Source: Magnetospirillum sp. 15-1 (GTDB lineage Bacteria > Pseudomonadota > Alphaproteobacteria > Rhodospirillales > Magnetospirillaceae). Taken from it: a stretch of 64,000 nucleotides of DNA. Where the stretch lies: the NCBI RefSeq assembly GCF_900184795.1, contig NZ_FXXN01000027.1, positions 533,336 through 597,335 of the forward strand, read 5' to 3'. The position numbers and the translations under genes were made by a program. Numbering within the stretch: the first letter of the stretch is position 1; the number at the start of each line of letters is the position of its first letter. The notes under the pieces were generated by a model. It did no database searches, was not told the origin of the DNA, and was given only the letters and a program-made list of their open reading frames with translations. Below are positions 1-8,094 of the stretch, piece by piece.

Positions 1-665
1 GCTTTTTCGAGAATGTCCTCGCTCGCCTCCATCACCCGATGGCCCAGTTCATGCGCCATGGTCAGCCTGCGGCGTTCAAGATTGTGGTTCTTGTTCACGA
101 CGACAACGGGCACAGGCTCCTTGCCAGGGCGTTGGACCTCACAGGTCAATCCCGATACCCGGTCGGGAAGGTCCAGCAGCATGACCTTGACCCCCTTTTC
201 CTCCAGCAACTCGGTCAGGTTGGGGATGGGGTCTTCGCCGAGACGCCACAGATTCCTCACATCCTCGGCAACCTTTTCGGCCCCTTCCGGGGTACTGACG
301 AGACGGCGATGAAACGGCTCCTGCCACTCGCTGCTTTGCAGGTCGAGGATTTCCTCGATCAGAATGTAGCGTTCGACATGTTCGATCACCTCGGCTTCAA
401 CCTGTGCCCGCTCTCGCACGGAGGTGCCCGAGTGTTTGCGGAAATCGATATTGCCAAGCCGCACCCCCGACGGGGCGGCGAAAAAATCCATACTGACGCC
501 AAGCGCCTTTGCAAGCCCGATCAGGATGCCGGAACTCGGCATCATTTCGCCCCGTTCGTATTTCCCGATGGCCTGGGCGGAAATCTTGCCCTCAAGCCTA
601 TCGGCAAGGTCGCGGAGCGAGTATCCGGCTTTCTTGCGGGCGAGATGCAGTCGTTCTCCAAACAT
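1..665 (-). CDS. XRE-family regulator fused to ImmA/IrrE metallopeptidase, truncated by window edge
   Basis: Reading leftward from an ATG at 665 with an SD (GGGGGAG, 8 nt away), 221 codons are open and run off the window. Residues about 5-60 form an XRE helix-turn-helix (RDLADRL, then AQAIGKYERGEMMP). The next ~140 residues lead to HELGH at residues 205-209, the zinc site of ImmA/IrrE peptidases. In this family the HTH binds DNA and the peptidase cleaves a regulator; such genes are common in prophages, integrative elements and stress operons. The substrate is not visible here. The palindrome over its promoter suggests autoregulation. The C-terminal part lies outside the window, so its completeness cannot be judged. 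Confidence 0.9.
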   Translation of the reverse strand, partial: MFGERLHLARKKAGYSLRDLADRLEGKISAQAIGKYERGEMMPSSGILIGLAKALGVSMDFFAAPSGVRLGNIDFRKHSGTSVRERAQVEAEVIEHVERYILIEEILDLQSSEWQEPFHRRLVSTPEGAEKVAEDVRNLWRLGEDPIPNLTELLEEKGVKVMLLDLPDRVSGLTCEVQRPGKEPVPVVVVNKNHNLERRRLTMAHELGHRVMEASEDILEK

Positions 666-679
666 GGACTTGACTCCCC

Positions 680-719
680 CGGTTTACGATTCAACAATAC
701 GTCTGAGTTTTGTAAACCG
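680..719. promoter_or_regulatory. Operator-like inverted repeat upstream of the XRE-ImmA gene
   Basis: Perfect 8-bp arms CGGTTTAC (680-687) and GTAAACCG (712-719) are separated by 24 bp. They overlap the predicted -10 element of the XRE-ImmA gene and end 15 bp before its start codon. This is the usual position for an autorepressor site. Binding is inferred. Confidence 0.6.
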
Positions 720-737
720 ATGTGAGTCCACGGTCAA
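709..737 (-). promoter_or_regulatory. Sigma70-type promoter for the XRE-ImmA gene
   Basis: On the minus strand TTGACC (732-737) and TACAAA (709-714) are separated by exactly 17 bp. The start codon lies about 45 bp downstream. The right arm of the inverted repeat (712-719) covers the -10 box, so a bound repressor would block it. Confidence 0.6.
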
Positions 738-811
738 GCTGCCGCGTGGCAGGCTCGGGTACGAAAAGGGCGGCTCAGGATTAGGCCCCTGAACCGCCCC
801 GATCTGCAAAA

Positions 812-842
812 CGTGGCCGCAAACAGGTTCGTTGCGGCCACG
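812..842 (-). terminator. Hairpin with short T tract, minus strand
   Basis: An 11-bp perfect stem (CGTGGCCGCAA / TTGCGGCCACG) closes a 9-nt loop. On the minus strand it is followed by TTTT (808-811), so it could stop leftward transcription before the XRE-ImmA promoter. No plus-strand gene ends here. Confidence 0.4.
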
Positions 843-933
843 CGGCGAAGGAAAACCTTCCGCAACCCGTTACAATAATGGGTTTTCCTCGACGCGCAAG
901 ACCGAACCGATTGTCTAGCCAGAGAGGAAAAGC

Positions 934-1119
934 ATGGCTACGAATCCGCCTTATGGCGATGGGCACCGCATCGGTGCCGTGAAGGACCGTTCGCAGTTCC
1001 AGAATCCGAACAACGGCATCTGGTACAAGCGGGATGCTGAAACTGGACGCATCATGGACGGCAAGGCCGATGGCACGCCGTTCAAGGGTGTCCGCCGCGA
1101 GCATCCGAGCGACGAATAG
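934..1119 (+). CDS. Small conserved hypothetical protein, 61 aa
   Basis: The frame starts at ATG 934 after a purine-rich stretch (GAGAGGAAAAG). The product is polar and glycine-rich (PYGDGHRIGAV near the N-terminus, KADGTPFKGVRRE near the C-terminus) with no signal peptide, membrane segment or cysteine. I recognise this as a small protein type that recurs in proteobacteria, often in accessory regions, but know no function for it. It is followed directly by a strong hairpin at 1124-1154, which supports a real, short, separately transcribed gene. Confidence 0.65.
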   Translation: MATNPPYGDGHRIGAVKDRSQFQNPNNGIWYKRDAETGRIMDGKADGTPFKGVRREHPSDE

Positions 1120-1123
1120 GCGT

Positions 1124-1154
1124 TTGTGCCGCCCACAGAAAGTGGGCGGCACAA
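1124..1154. terminator. Strong bidirectional hairpin between convergent genes
   Basis: A 13-bp stem (TTGTGCCGCCCAC / GTGGGCGGCACAA) with loop AGAAA starts 4 bp after the 61-aa gene and lies 40 bp beyond the stop of the convergent DUF429-like gene. There is no clear U tract on either strand, so a terminator role is inferred from position. Confidence 0.5.
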
Positions 1155-1194
1155 CATCCATTTCCTCCTGAACCGACAAGATCGGGCGGAAAGA

Positions 1195-1992
1195 TCACAA
1201 GACGCCGAGAATCCAACCCTCTACCTCGGCCACCGTGCGCTCGGGTGGCGGTAGGTTGGGGTGAAGGTGCCGGTCAAGGCTTCCATCACGATCGGCCTGA
1301 GCCATCCAAGCGGCGATGCTATAGGCATCATGCTGATCTGGGGTTCTGTCTTCGCGGGGGAAACTGCGGCTGTATAGGGCAGGATAGGCTTCAACGATAG
1401 CTGACCTCCCCACCGGAACGGTCCAGCCGTCAAACGGCCAAAAATGGACTGGTTGGCCGATCTGCTGCCGGATGAACCGAAGCCATGGAATCCCTGCGTG
1501 GGTGGATTTCGCCACCTGTCCTTGGCAGTCGAAATGGAAGACTGACTTGGCCCTGGAGCGTTCCTCGGCTAATCGCCGCCACCGGCTGTTTCCAGTTCGG
1601 GCCGCGCCGTTCCCAATAGTCCCGTCCCGAACAAAATCGACATAGGTGTGGTCGTTATCGGTCGGCCAATGGGCGACGAAATCATCCAAGAACGTCGGCC
1701 AATCTGGCGGCAGGCGATGCGCCTCGAAATATCGCAATGGGAACGAAAAGCCATGGTCGATGCCTACCAGGGTGGGGCGATCGCCGGACAATTGCTCTAC
1801 CAGCCAATGGGCGATGTCTTTCCGTGACCAGTAGCGCCGTTTCGTCGGATTCGGCATTGATGACGGCGGTGGGGAAATCTCGACAGGATCGGCAGTGCCA
1901 TCGGTCGAGTATACCCGCAGCCCTTTGAGATTGGCCTTCGGCACCTCTGCGCCGGAATAGTCGATGCCTATGTAGCGGGTGAATGAGGTCAT
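1195..1992 (-). CDS. DUF429-like protein (predicted RNase H-fold), 265 aa
   Basis: The start is ATG 1992, giving MTSFTRYIGIDYSGA; longer upstream frames are open only by chance. The N-terminal IGIDYSG motif and a second acidic segment (LVGIDHGFSF, about residue 87) resemble the metal-binding strands of RNase H/resolvase-like folds seen in DUF429 proteins. A third acidic motif (HDAYSIAAW, near residue 227) fits the same pattern. The protein is soluble, with no signal peptide. The function is unknown; a nuclease-like activity is only a fold-based guess. Its neighbours are accessory-type genes near a tRNA boundary. Confidence 0.7.
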   Translation of the reverse strand: MTSFTRYIGIDYSGAEVPKANLKGLRVYSTDGTADPVEISPPPSSMPNPTKRRYWSRKDIAHWLVEQLSGDRPTLVGIDHGFSFPLRYFEAHRLPPDWPTFLDDFVAHWPTDNDHTYVDFVRDGTIGNGAARTGNSRWRRLAEERSRAKSVFHFDCQGQVAKSTHAGIPWLRFIRQQIGQPVHFWPFDGWTVPVGRSAIVEAYPALYSRSFPREDRTPDQHDAYSIAAWMAQADRDGSLDRHLHPNLPPPERTVAEVEGWILGVL

Positions 1993-2492
1993 GATAAGGC
2001 TCGATCGAGGGTCATCTGGCCTGTGCCTGCGGTGGCGAGGTTGGTCTTTTGACTGGCCGCCATCATAGCGCACGGCCTGCCCCTCTTGCACACCCGCCAC
2101 ATCTTCCCCAAAAATCCATCCTCGACCTGGGCTGTCCTGCACCAGCCCCTCAGACGAGGGCTTGGCGGATGGATAATTTTCTTCTTGACATAACCCTAAC
2201 GGGTATCGGCGCTAACACGCTGTTTTTCCAGGAGAATTTTCTTGGAATAGGGCCTTGGCGCTCTGCGCGTTTATCTCCTGCCCGCGACAAAGTTATAAAT
2301 GTTGCCAAAGAATAGAAATAAATACAATGACCATCTTCGCCTTGATTTGATAGAGGTTGTCGCGTTGTCGAGTGTATCTATGGGTGGCTTTGGCAATGGG
2401 CCAAGAAATTCTGAGGGGCTGGTGCTCTGCCTTCTCATGGGTGCAGCCGATTCAAGACGACCATCTATCTGAACAGGCAGTGGAGATGTGGG
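1993..2492. other. 500-bp AT-richer spacer without a convincing gene
   Basis: Composition drops relative to the rest of the window, mainly at 2170-2350. Open frames here are short, lack SD sequences and do not resemble proteins. A possible promoter for the HTH gene is TTGCCA (2302-2307) and TACAAT (2323-2328), spaced by a short 15 bp. Nothing else is supportable. Confidence 0.5.
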
Positions 2493-2678
2493 ATGATGAA
2501 AAAATATCTGACGACAAAGGAGGTCGCCACATTGGCTCGGATGTCTACCCGGACCATTGAGCGGCTGCGTGCACTCGGTCGTGGACCGAAGTTTTACCGA
2601 GTGGGAGAAAAGGGGGTGCGCTATATCGAGAACGATGTTCAAGCTTGGATCGAAAAGAACCCGGTCGAGCAGGCATGA
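2493..2678 (+). CDS. AlpA/excisionase-type helix-turn-helix DNA-binding protein, 61 aa
   Basis: The sequence has the MerR-like winged HTH_17 pattern: YLTTKEVATLARMSTRTIERL, then a wing and a C-terminal IENDVQAWIEKN. In the family these proteins are excisionases, phage regulators (AlpA) or toxin-antitoxin regulators. SD GGAG lies 7 nt before ATG 2493; the next codon is also ATG (2496). An intrinsic terminator follows 14 bp after the stop. It lies 145 bp from the 3' end of tRNA-Leu, the classic arrangement of an excision/regulatory gene at an attachment site. No integrase is in the window. Confidence 0.85.
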   Translation: MMKKYLTTKEVATLARMSTRTIERLRALGRGPKFYRVGEKGVRYIENDVQAWIEKNPVEQA

Positions 2679-2692
2679 TGCCCCGCCCAAAC

Positions 2693-2723
2693 AAAAAACC
2701 CCGCCATCGCGGCGGGGTTTTTT
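2693..2723. terminator. Intrinsic terminator, bidirectional
   Basis: A GC stem (CCCCGCC / GGCGGGG) with a 5-nt loop is flanked by six A on the left and six T on the right, so it can act on both strands. It would end the HTH transcript and, from the other side, the tRNA-Leu transcript. Confidence 0.9.
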
Positions 2724-2823
2724 CGTTTGAGCCTGCAACAGCTTCTCTGACTCTTTGATGTCTTCTGCTGCCCGTCCACTCGCTCAACACATTGAAAAAC
2801 AACAGGAAAAATACCTTGCAAAT

Positions 2824-2910
2824 TGGTGCGGCCAAGAAGACTCGAACTTCCACGGGTGTTACCCCACAAGCACCTCAAGCTTGCGCGTCTACCAGTTCCG
2901 CCATGGCCGC
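2824..2910 (-). tRNA. tRNA-Leu (anticodon GAG)
   Basis: The 87-nt minus-strand gene has acceptor arms GCGGCCA / TGGCCGC, discriminator A and encoded CCA (2824-2826), a D arm with TGGTAGACGC, an anticodon stem CAAGC/GCTTG around TTGAGGT (anticodon GAG), a long variable arm typical of class II tRNA-Leu, and the T loop GTTCGAGTC. Its 3' end points at the accessory region on the left, consistent with use as an integration site. Confidence 0.95.
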
Positions 2911-2952
2911 GTTCTCCGGTAGCCTCGAAGGGCTTGCCAACGAGGAGAGAGG

Positions 2953-2981
2953 GGAATACCAAATCACCTCGTCCGAATCAA
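2953..2981 (-). promoter_or_regulatory. Promoter of tRNA-Leu
   Basis: On the minus strand TTGATT (2976-2981) and TATTCC (2953-2958) are 17 bp apart, giving a start about 36 nt before the mature tRNA 5' end. It lies between the divergent tRNA and lipB genes. Confidence 0.55.
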
Positions 2982-3002
2982 GCGCGCATCCCGGAGTCCC
3001 TG

Positions 3003-3638
3003 ATGAATTCTCCCGTCGAGTGGCGGATTTCCGATTCTCCCGTGGATTATCCCCAGGCGCTCGCCGTCATGGAGGAGCGCGTCGCCGCCATCCGGGCCGG
3101 TACGGCGCCCGAGCTGGTGTGGCTGTTGGAGCATCCGCCGCTCTATACGGCGGGCACCAGCGCCGACCCCAAGGACTTGGTCGATCCCGAGCGTTTTCCG
3201 GTCTACGAGGCGGGGCGCGGCGGCCAGTACACCTATCACGGCCCCGGCCAGCGGGTGGCCTATGTGCTGCTTGACCTGAAGACGCGCGGCGCCGACGTCC
3301 GGGCCTATGTCTGCAATCTCGAGGAATGGCTGATCCGTACCCTGGCGCGCTTCGTGGTGAAGGGGGAGCGGCGCTCCGGTCGGGTGGGCATCTGGGTCCA
3401 GCGGCCCGGCGGGCGCGAGGACAAGATCGCCGCCATCGGGGTGCGCGTCCGTCACTGGGTGACCTTTCACGGCATCGCGCTCAACGTCGATCCCGATCTC
3501 TCCCACTTCGGCGGCATCGTGCCCTGCGGCATCCGCGAGCACGGGGTCACCTCGCTCTGGGATTTGGGCCTCACTCCCACCATGGAAGACGTGGATTGCG
3601 CCCTGATGGCCTGCTTCCCCGAGGTGTTCGGGGCCTGA
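3003..3638 (+). CDS. lipB: Octanoyltransferase LipB
   Basis: This cytosolic enzyme moves the octanoyl group from acyl carrier protein to lipoyl domains, the first step of endogenous lipoylation, and so supplies for example GcvH encoded at 39541 in this window. At 211 aa it has normal length. Family motifs are present: [11 protein letters not shown] (about residue 41), [16 protein letters not shown] with the catalytic Lys near residue 141, and VPCGI with the acyl-cysteine near residue 175. ATG 3003 follows a GGAG. The frame stays open upstream through the antisense of the tRNA, so longer starts are artefacts. Many alphaproteobacterial LipB proteins have a similar N-terminus. Confidence 0.95.
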   Translation: MNSPVEWRISDSPVDYPQALAVMEERVAAIRAGTAPELVWLLEHPPLYTAGTSADPKDLVDPERFPVYEAGRGGQYTYHGPGQRVAYVLLDLKTRGADVRAYVCNLEEWLIRTLARFVVKGERRSGRVGIWVQRPGGREDKIAAIGVRVRHWVTFHGIALNVDPDLSHFGGIVPCGIREHGVTSLWDLGLTPTMEDVDCALMACFPEVFGA

Positions 3639-3763
3639 TCGGGGACGGTTGCAATTCGTCATCCCGCCCGGCGGCCGTTATTGCTCCGTTTAAGGGCGGC
3701 ATGAATTTATAACATCCTTTTGTCGTAGCCTCTTTTTCGAGCAAAAGCCGGTTGGAGGATATG

Positions 3764-3958
3764 ATGACCATTGTGCCAGGGACATGCGGGGCCTGCGGCC
3801 ATTACCAGGATCGTCAGTGCCGCAAGCCGGGATCGCCATTCGGAGGCCGGTCGCTGTGGGGCATGGCGTGCGTGCCCTGCGACGGCTATGAGCGCAGCAC
3901 GGTTCCGGCCACCGCCGTCCCGCCGGAGGCCCTGGCCGCCGTGTGCCGACGTCCGTAG
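3764..3958 (+). CDS. Small cysteine-rich hypothetical protein, 64 aa
   Basis: Two adjacent ATGs (3761 and 3764) follow SD GGAGG (3754-3758). The second has the better 5-nt spacing, giving MTIVPGTCGACGHY. The cysteines form a CxxC...C...CxxC-like set (TCGAC, RQCRK, ACVPCDGYERS), suggesting a small zinc-ribbon. It has no signal peptide. No function is recognised. It stands alone between lipB and a convergent outer-membrane gene. Confidence 0.6.
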   Translation: MTIVPGTCGACGHYQDRQCRKPGSPFGGRSLWGMACVPCDGYERSTVPATAVPPEALAAVCRRP

Positions 3959-3986
3959 GCGTGCATCGCCCTGCCGCCGATGCACT

Positions 3987-4544
3987 TTAATAGGCGTAGC
4001 CGATCTTCAGCATGGTCAGCCAGTTGTCGGCGCTGGACATGCCGCCCACCCGTTCGTCGCCGGCCCACTGATAGCGGCTTTCCAGGCCGATCATCAGCTG
4101 GCCCGCCGTGTAATAGGCGCTGGCGCCCAACTGGGTGGTGAACATGTCGGGGCTGGGACCCGAATCGGCGTGGGTGAAAGCCCAGCCGATGCCCGGCCCG
4201 CCGCCGACCCACAGATTATCGGCGAGGGGGACCATGTAGTGGGGATTGAACTCCAGGGTCTGGAGTTCCAGCCCGCCATGGTCGAAGCGGTTGTAGCTGA
4301 ACTGGTCGCGGATCTTGCCGTAGGGCAGTTGGAACAGCGGGTCGTCGATGGCGAATTCGAGTCCGCCGGCCAAGCCGCTGCCGATGGAGGAGTCGGGAAC
4401 CATGATGCCCATCTTGAGGGCGACGGTGGTGTTAGCCGACCAGCCGGGCTGAGCGGCGGCGGGAAAGGCCCAGCCTTGACCCAGGGCCGGCACGGCGATG
4501 GCCGTCAGGGCGAGGGTGGCGGCGATAAGAAGGCGTTTGCGCAT
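3987..4544 (-). CDS. Outer-membrane beta-barrel protein, 185 aa
   Basis: A signal peptide (MRKRLLIAATLALTAIAVPALG, cleavage near residue 23) is followed by alternating, glycine- and aromatic-rich strands (LWVGGGPGIGWAF, ASAYYTAGQLMIGLESRY) and an aromatic C-terminal residue (KIGYAY), the recognition signal for the BAM machinery. The size fits a small 8-stranded barrel of the OmpW/OmpA-like type. No specific family is assigned and no ligand can be inferred. It is transcribed alone, convergent to the small protein at 3764. Confidence 0.75.
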   Translation of the reverse strand: MRKRLLIAATLALTAIAVPALGQGWAFPAAAQPGWSANTTVALKMGIMVPDSSIGSGLAGGLEFAIDDPLFQLPYGKIRDQFSYNRFDHGGLELQTLEFNPHYMVPLADNLWVGGGPGIGWAFTHADSGPSPDMFTTQLGASAYYTAGQLMIGLESRYQWAGDERVGGMSSADNWLTMLKIGYAY

Positions 4545-4713
4545 GGCGAACCTCCCTCGTTCGGGTGGAACGCGCTCCTATCCGAAGAGTCTGGGCCTTG
4601 CCGGGGTCCCCTTCAATGAACCGCCTCACAGAGCGGCATTGCAGGAATAGCGGGCCTGAGCGAGGCGGAGACGGGCGTTGCACCGTTGGAGCGGTTCCGC
4701 CAATATCCGCCTC

Positions 4714-6999
4714 ATGTCCGACCCCTTCGCTCTCGATGACGAGGCGGCGCCGCCGTCTCCGTCTCCGCCCCGTGCCGCCGACCCCCGGCCGGTGCCGCTC
4801 GACGCTCCCTGGCTGAAAAGCCTCAACCCCGAGCAGTTTCAGGCGGTGACCACCACCGATGGGCCGGTGCTGGTGCTGTCGGGCGCCGGAACCGGCAAGA
4901 CCAAGGTGCTGACCTCCCGTCTCGCCCATATCCTGGCGTCGGGTCTGGCCCAGCCCTGGCAATGCCTGGCGGTGACCTTCACCAACCGCGCGGCGCGCGA
5001 GATGAAGGAGCGGGTCGGCCAACTGGTCGGTCCGGTGTCCGACGGCATCTGGCTGGGCACCTTCCATTCACTGTGCCTGCGCATCCTGCGGTCCCACGCC
5101 GAGGCGGTGGGGCTTTCCGGCGACTTCACCGTGCTGGATTCCGACGACCAGATGCGGGTCCTGAAGCAGGTGATGGCCGACGCCCATGTGGACCCCAAGG
5201 GCACGCCGCCCCAGGGCCTGATGGCCACCATCCAGCGCTGGAAGGACCGCGCCGTCACCCCCGACAAGGCCGCCGCCGAAGGGGGGGCGGACGGACAGGC
5301 CAAGGCGCTGTACCGCGCCTATCAGGAACGTCTGCGGGCGCTCAACGCCTGTGACTTCGGCGATCTGCTGCTGCACGTGCTGACCGTGTTCCTGACGGAT
5401 GCCGAGGCCCTGGCCCGCTGGCAGGGCCGGTTCCGCTACCTGCTGGTGGACGAATACCAGGACACCAACGTCGCCCAGTATCTGTGGCTGCGCCTGCTGG
5501 CCCAGACTCACCGCAACATCTGCTGCGTCGGCGATGACGACCAGTCCATCTATTCCTGGCGCGGCGCCGAGGTGGGCAACATCCTGCGCTTCGAGAAGGA
5601 TTTTCCCGGTGCCAGGGTGGTGCGGCTGGAAAGCAATTACCGCTCGACGCCCCACATCCTGGCGGCGGCCTCGGCGCTGATCGCCAACAATGCCGGGCGG
5701 CTGGGCAAGACGCTCCGCCCCGGCCTGGACCACGATGCCGACGCCATCGAGAAGATCCGCACCATGGCGGTGTGGGATGGCGAGGCCGAGGCAAGGTTGG
5801 TGGTCGAGGAGATCGAGACCCTGCAGCGCCGGGGCGAAAGGCTGGCCTCCATGGCCATCCTGGTGCGCGCCGGCTTCCAGACCCGCGAGTTCGAGGAACG
5901 GCTGATCACCACCGGCATTCCCTATCGGGTGATTGGCGGGCCGCGCTTCTACGAGCGCCTGGAGATCAGGGACGCCATGGCCTATCTGCGCCTGGTGGTG
6001 TCGGCCGCCGACGGGCTGGCCTTCGAGCGCATCGTCAACACGCCCAAGCGCGGCCTGGGCGAGGCGGCCATCCAGACCATCCACATGGTGGCCCGCGCCG
6101 AGCAGGTGCCGCTCCTGGAAGCCGCCCGCCGTCTGGTCGGCACCGACGAGTTGAAGCCCAAGCCGCGTCAGGCGCTGACCCGCTTCATCGAGGATGTGGA
6201 CCGCTGGCGCTCGCTGCTGGATTCCATGCCCCACGCCGAGTTGGCCGCCACCATCTTCGACGAATCCGGCTACGTGGATATGTGGAAGGCCGACAAGTCG
6301 GCCGATGCGCCGGGCCGGGTGGAAAACCTCAAGGAACTGGTGGCGGCGCTCGAGGAATACGAGTCGCTGGCCAGCTTCCTCGAGCATGTCGCCCTGGTCA
6401 TGGAGAACGATTCCCGCGCCGACGGCGACAGCGTGGTGATCATGACGCTGCACGGCGCCAAGGGGCTGGAATTCGACTCGGTGTTCCTGCCCGGCTGGGA
6501 GGAGGAGGTGTTCCCCCATGCCCGCGCGCTGAGCGAATCCGGCACCAGCGGTCTGGAGGAGGAACGGCGTCTGGCCTATGTGGGCCTGACCCGTGCGCGC
6601 AAGCGGGTGCTGGTCACCTTCGCCGCCAACCGCCGCATCTACAACCAGTGGAAGTCGCAACTGCCGTCCCGCTTCGTCGAGGAACTGCCCGAGTCCCATG
6701 TGGAGCGTTCGGGAGAGCGCGGCCTTTATGGCGGCGGGCTGGCGGAATCCAAGGCGGCCTGGAACGATCCCGCCTGGAGCCGCGCCCGGTTCGGCCAGCC
6801 CCGGCAGGCCGCCGCGCCCGCCACCTGGGGCCAGGCCAAGCCGCGCCAGAGCGAGGGCGGCTTCAAGTCGGGCCAGCGGGTGTTCCACGAGAAATTCGGC
6901 AACGGCACCGTGTTGTCCATCGAGGGCAACAAGCTGGAAATCGCCTTCGACAAGGCGGGAACCAAGAAGGTGCTCGACAGTTTCGTTTCAACGGTGTAG
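4714..6999 (+). CDS. uvrD: ATP-dependent DNA helicase, UvrD/PcrA type
   Basis: A superfamily 1 helicase that unwinds 3'-5' in excision and mismatch repair and removes RecA. Motifs appear in order: Walker A GAGTGKT (residues 58-64), motif Ia TFTNRAAREMKERV, motif II LLVDEYQDTN (about 243), motif III GDDDQSIYSWRGA (about 272), motif V TLHGAKGLEFD, and motif VI RRLAYVGLTRAR (about 620). The C-terminus (from about 715) is the Tudor-like PcrA/UvrD domain (GQRVFHEKFGNG). It has 761 aa, normal for the family. ATG 4714 was chosen because the 12 codons before it lack support. UvrD and PcrA cannot be told apart by sequence alone here. Confidence 0.95.
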   Translation: MSDPFALDDEAAPPSPSPPRAADPRPVPLDAPWLKSLNPEQFQAVTTTDGPVLVLSGAGTGKTKVLTSRLAHILASGLAQPWQCLAVTFTNRAAREMKERVGQLVGPVSDGIWLGTFHSLCLRILRSHAEAVGLSGDFTVLDSDDQMRVLKQVMADAHVDPKGTPPQGLMATIQRWKDRAVTPDKAAAEGGADGQAKALYRAYQERLRALNACDFGDLLLHVLTVFLTDAEALARWQGRFRYLLVDEYQDTNVAQYLWLRLLAQTHRNICCVGDDDQSIYSWRGAEVGNILRFEKDFPGARVVRLESNYRSTPHILAAASALIANNAGRLGKTLRPGLDHDADAIEKIRTMAVWDGEAEARLVVEEIETLQRRGERLASMAILVRAGFQTREFEERLITTGIPYRVIGGPRFYERLEIRDAMAYLRLVVSAADGLAFERIVNTPKRGLGEAAIQTIHMVARAEQVPLLEAARRLVGTDELKPKPRQALTRFIEDVDRWRSLLDSMPHAELAATIFDESGYVDMWKADKSADAPGRVENLKELVAALEEYESLASFLEHVALVMENDSRADGDSVVIMTLHGAKGLEFDSVFLPGWEEEVFPHARALSESGTSGLEEERRLAYVGLTRARKRVLVTFAANRRIYNQWKSQLPSRFVEELPESHVERSGERGLYGGGLAESKAAWNDPAWSRARFGQPRQAAAPATWGQAKPRQSEGGFKSGQRVFHEKFGNGTVLSIEGNKLEIAFDKAGTKKVLDSFVSTV

Positions 7000-7093
7000 C
7001 CGTTCGCAACGCCCGTCACCCCGAACGACGTGAAGGATTTCCGCTTGCCCCGGCGGTGCTCGGGATGACCGGACCACAGCAAAGAGACCGCCC

Positions 7094-7993
7094 ATGCCCC
7101 CCGTCTTTCCCGACATCTGGCGCCTGCGCCTCACCGTTTCCATGGAGACGCTTCCGGTGTTCGAGGAGGTGTTCGAGCGCCATGCCGAGGCGGTGACCAT
7201 GTTCATGGAGGACCGCTCGGGCATCTCGGACGGCGAGTGCGACTGGTTCCTCGAGGGCTTCTCCCGCACGCCGCCCGACCGCATCGCCATCGTCTCGGCG
7301 CTCTCCGCCGTGGCCGCCGCCAACGGCATCGACGCGCCGCCGCTGGAGATCGAGATGCTGCCCAACGTGGATTGGGTGCTGGAGAATCTGCGCGACTTCC
7401 CGCCCATTTCCGCCGGGCGCTTCTTCGTCCACGGCTCCCATTGGGACGGCAAGCCGCCGGTGGGTTCCATCGGCATCGAGATCGACGCCGGCACCGCCTT
7501 CGGCTCGGGCGAGCACGCCACCACGCGGGGCTGTCTGCTGGCGCTGGATGCGCTGGCCAAGAAGCAGCGGCGCCGGCACGTGCTCGATCTGGGCTCGGGC
7601 TCGGGCATTCTCGGCATCGCGGCGGCCAAGTGCTGGGCCTCCATGGTGGTGTGCACCGATATCGATCCCTCGGCGGTCAAGGTGCTGGCCGGCAATGCCG
7701 CCAATAACGGCGTCGCCCGCTATGTCACCGCCGTGGTCAGCGACGGCTATCGCAATCCCGTGGTGGGACGGGGCAAGCCCTACGACCTGATCTTCTCCAA
7801 TATCCTGGCGCGGCCGCTGTGCCGCTTCGCTCCCGATCTCGCCGCCCATCTGGCGCCGGGCGGGCTGGCCGTCCTGTCGGGCCTGCTGGAGCGGCAGGAG
7901 CGCATGGTCATGGCCAATCACGAACGCCAGGGCCTGACCTTGAAGACGCGGATCGTCATCGACGGCTGGGCGACCCTGGTCATCGGGCGCTAA
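7094..7993 (+). CDS. prmA: Ribosomal protein L11 methyltransferase
   Basis: A SAM-dependent enzyme that trimethylates ribosomal protein L11. The N-terminal ~120 residues form the substrate-recognition domain. Then come GTAFGSGEHATTRGCL, the SAM motif I LDLGSGSGILGIAAAK (about 164) and the characteristic SNILARPLCRFAPDL plus HLAPGGLAVLSGLL, which separate PrmA from other methyltransferases. It has 299 aa, normal length. It lies 94 bp downstream of the helicase gene, in a spacer with a degenerate palindrome. Confidence 0.9.
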   Translation: MPPVFPDIWRLRLTVSMETLPVFEEVFERHAEAVTMFMEDRSGISDGECDWFLEGFSRTPPDRIAIVSALSAVAAANGIDAPPLEIEMLPNVDWVLENLRDFPPISAGRFFVHGSHWDGKPPVGSIGIEIDAGTAFGSGEHATTRGCLLALDALAKKQRRRHVLDLGSGSGILGIAAAKCWASMVVCTDIDPSAVKVLAGNAANNGVARYVTAVVSDGYRNPVVGRGKPYDLIFSNILARPLCRFAPDLAAHLAPGGLAVLSGLLERQERMVMANHERQGLTLKTRIVIDGWATLVIGR

Positions 7994-8094
7994 GGTTAAT
8001 ACCTTGGACCTTAAGACATAGTATGTATGACCTGAGAATCCGGCATAAGGAGACATACCTGTCCTGAGTCGTTTCCCGCTTCGGGGAGGGGTTC

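Noticed and set aside
2823-3002. N-terminal extension of LipB through the tRNA-Leu region
   Set aside because: The extra codons are the antisense of the tRNA gene; ATG 3003 with an SD gives the normal LipB N-terminus.
7003-7075. Imperfect palindrome between uvrD and prmA (GTCACCCCGAA ... CTCGGGATGAC)
   Set aside because: It may be a decayed copy of a dispersed repeat, but the arms are too imperfect and differ from the GTCAT element, so it is not listed as a repeat.
7998-8040. Possible promoter of the chemoreceptor gene (TTGGAC, 16 bp, TATGAC)
   Set aside because: Plausible but the -10 match is weak and alternatives overlap; not listed.
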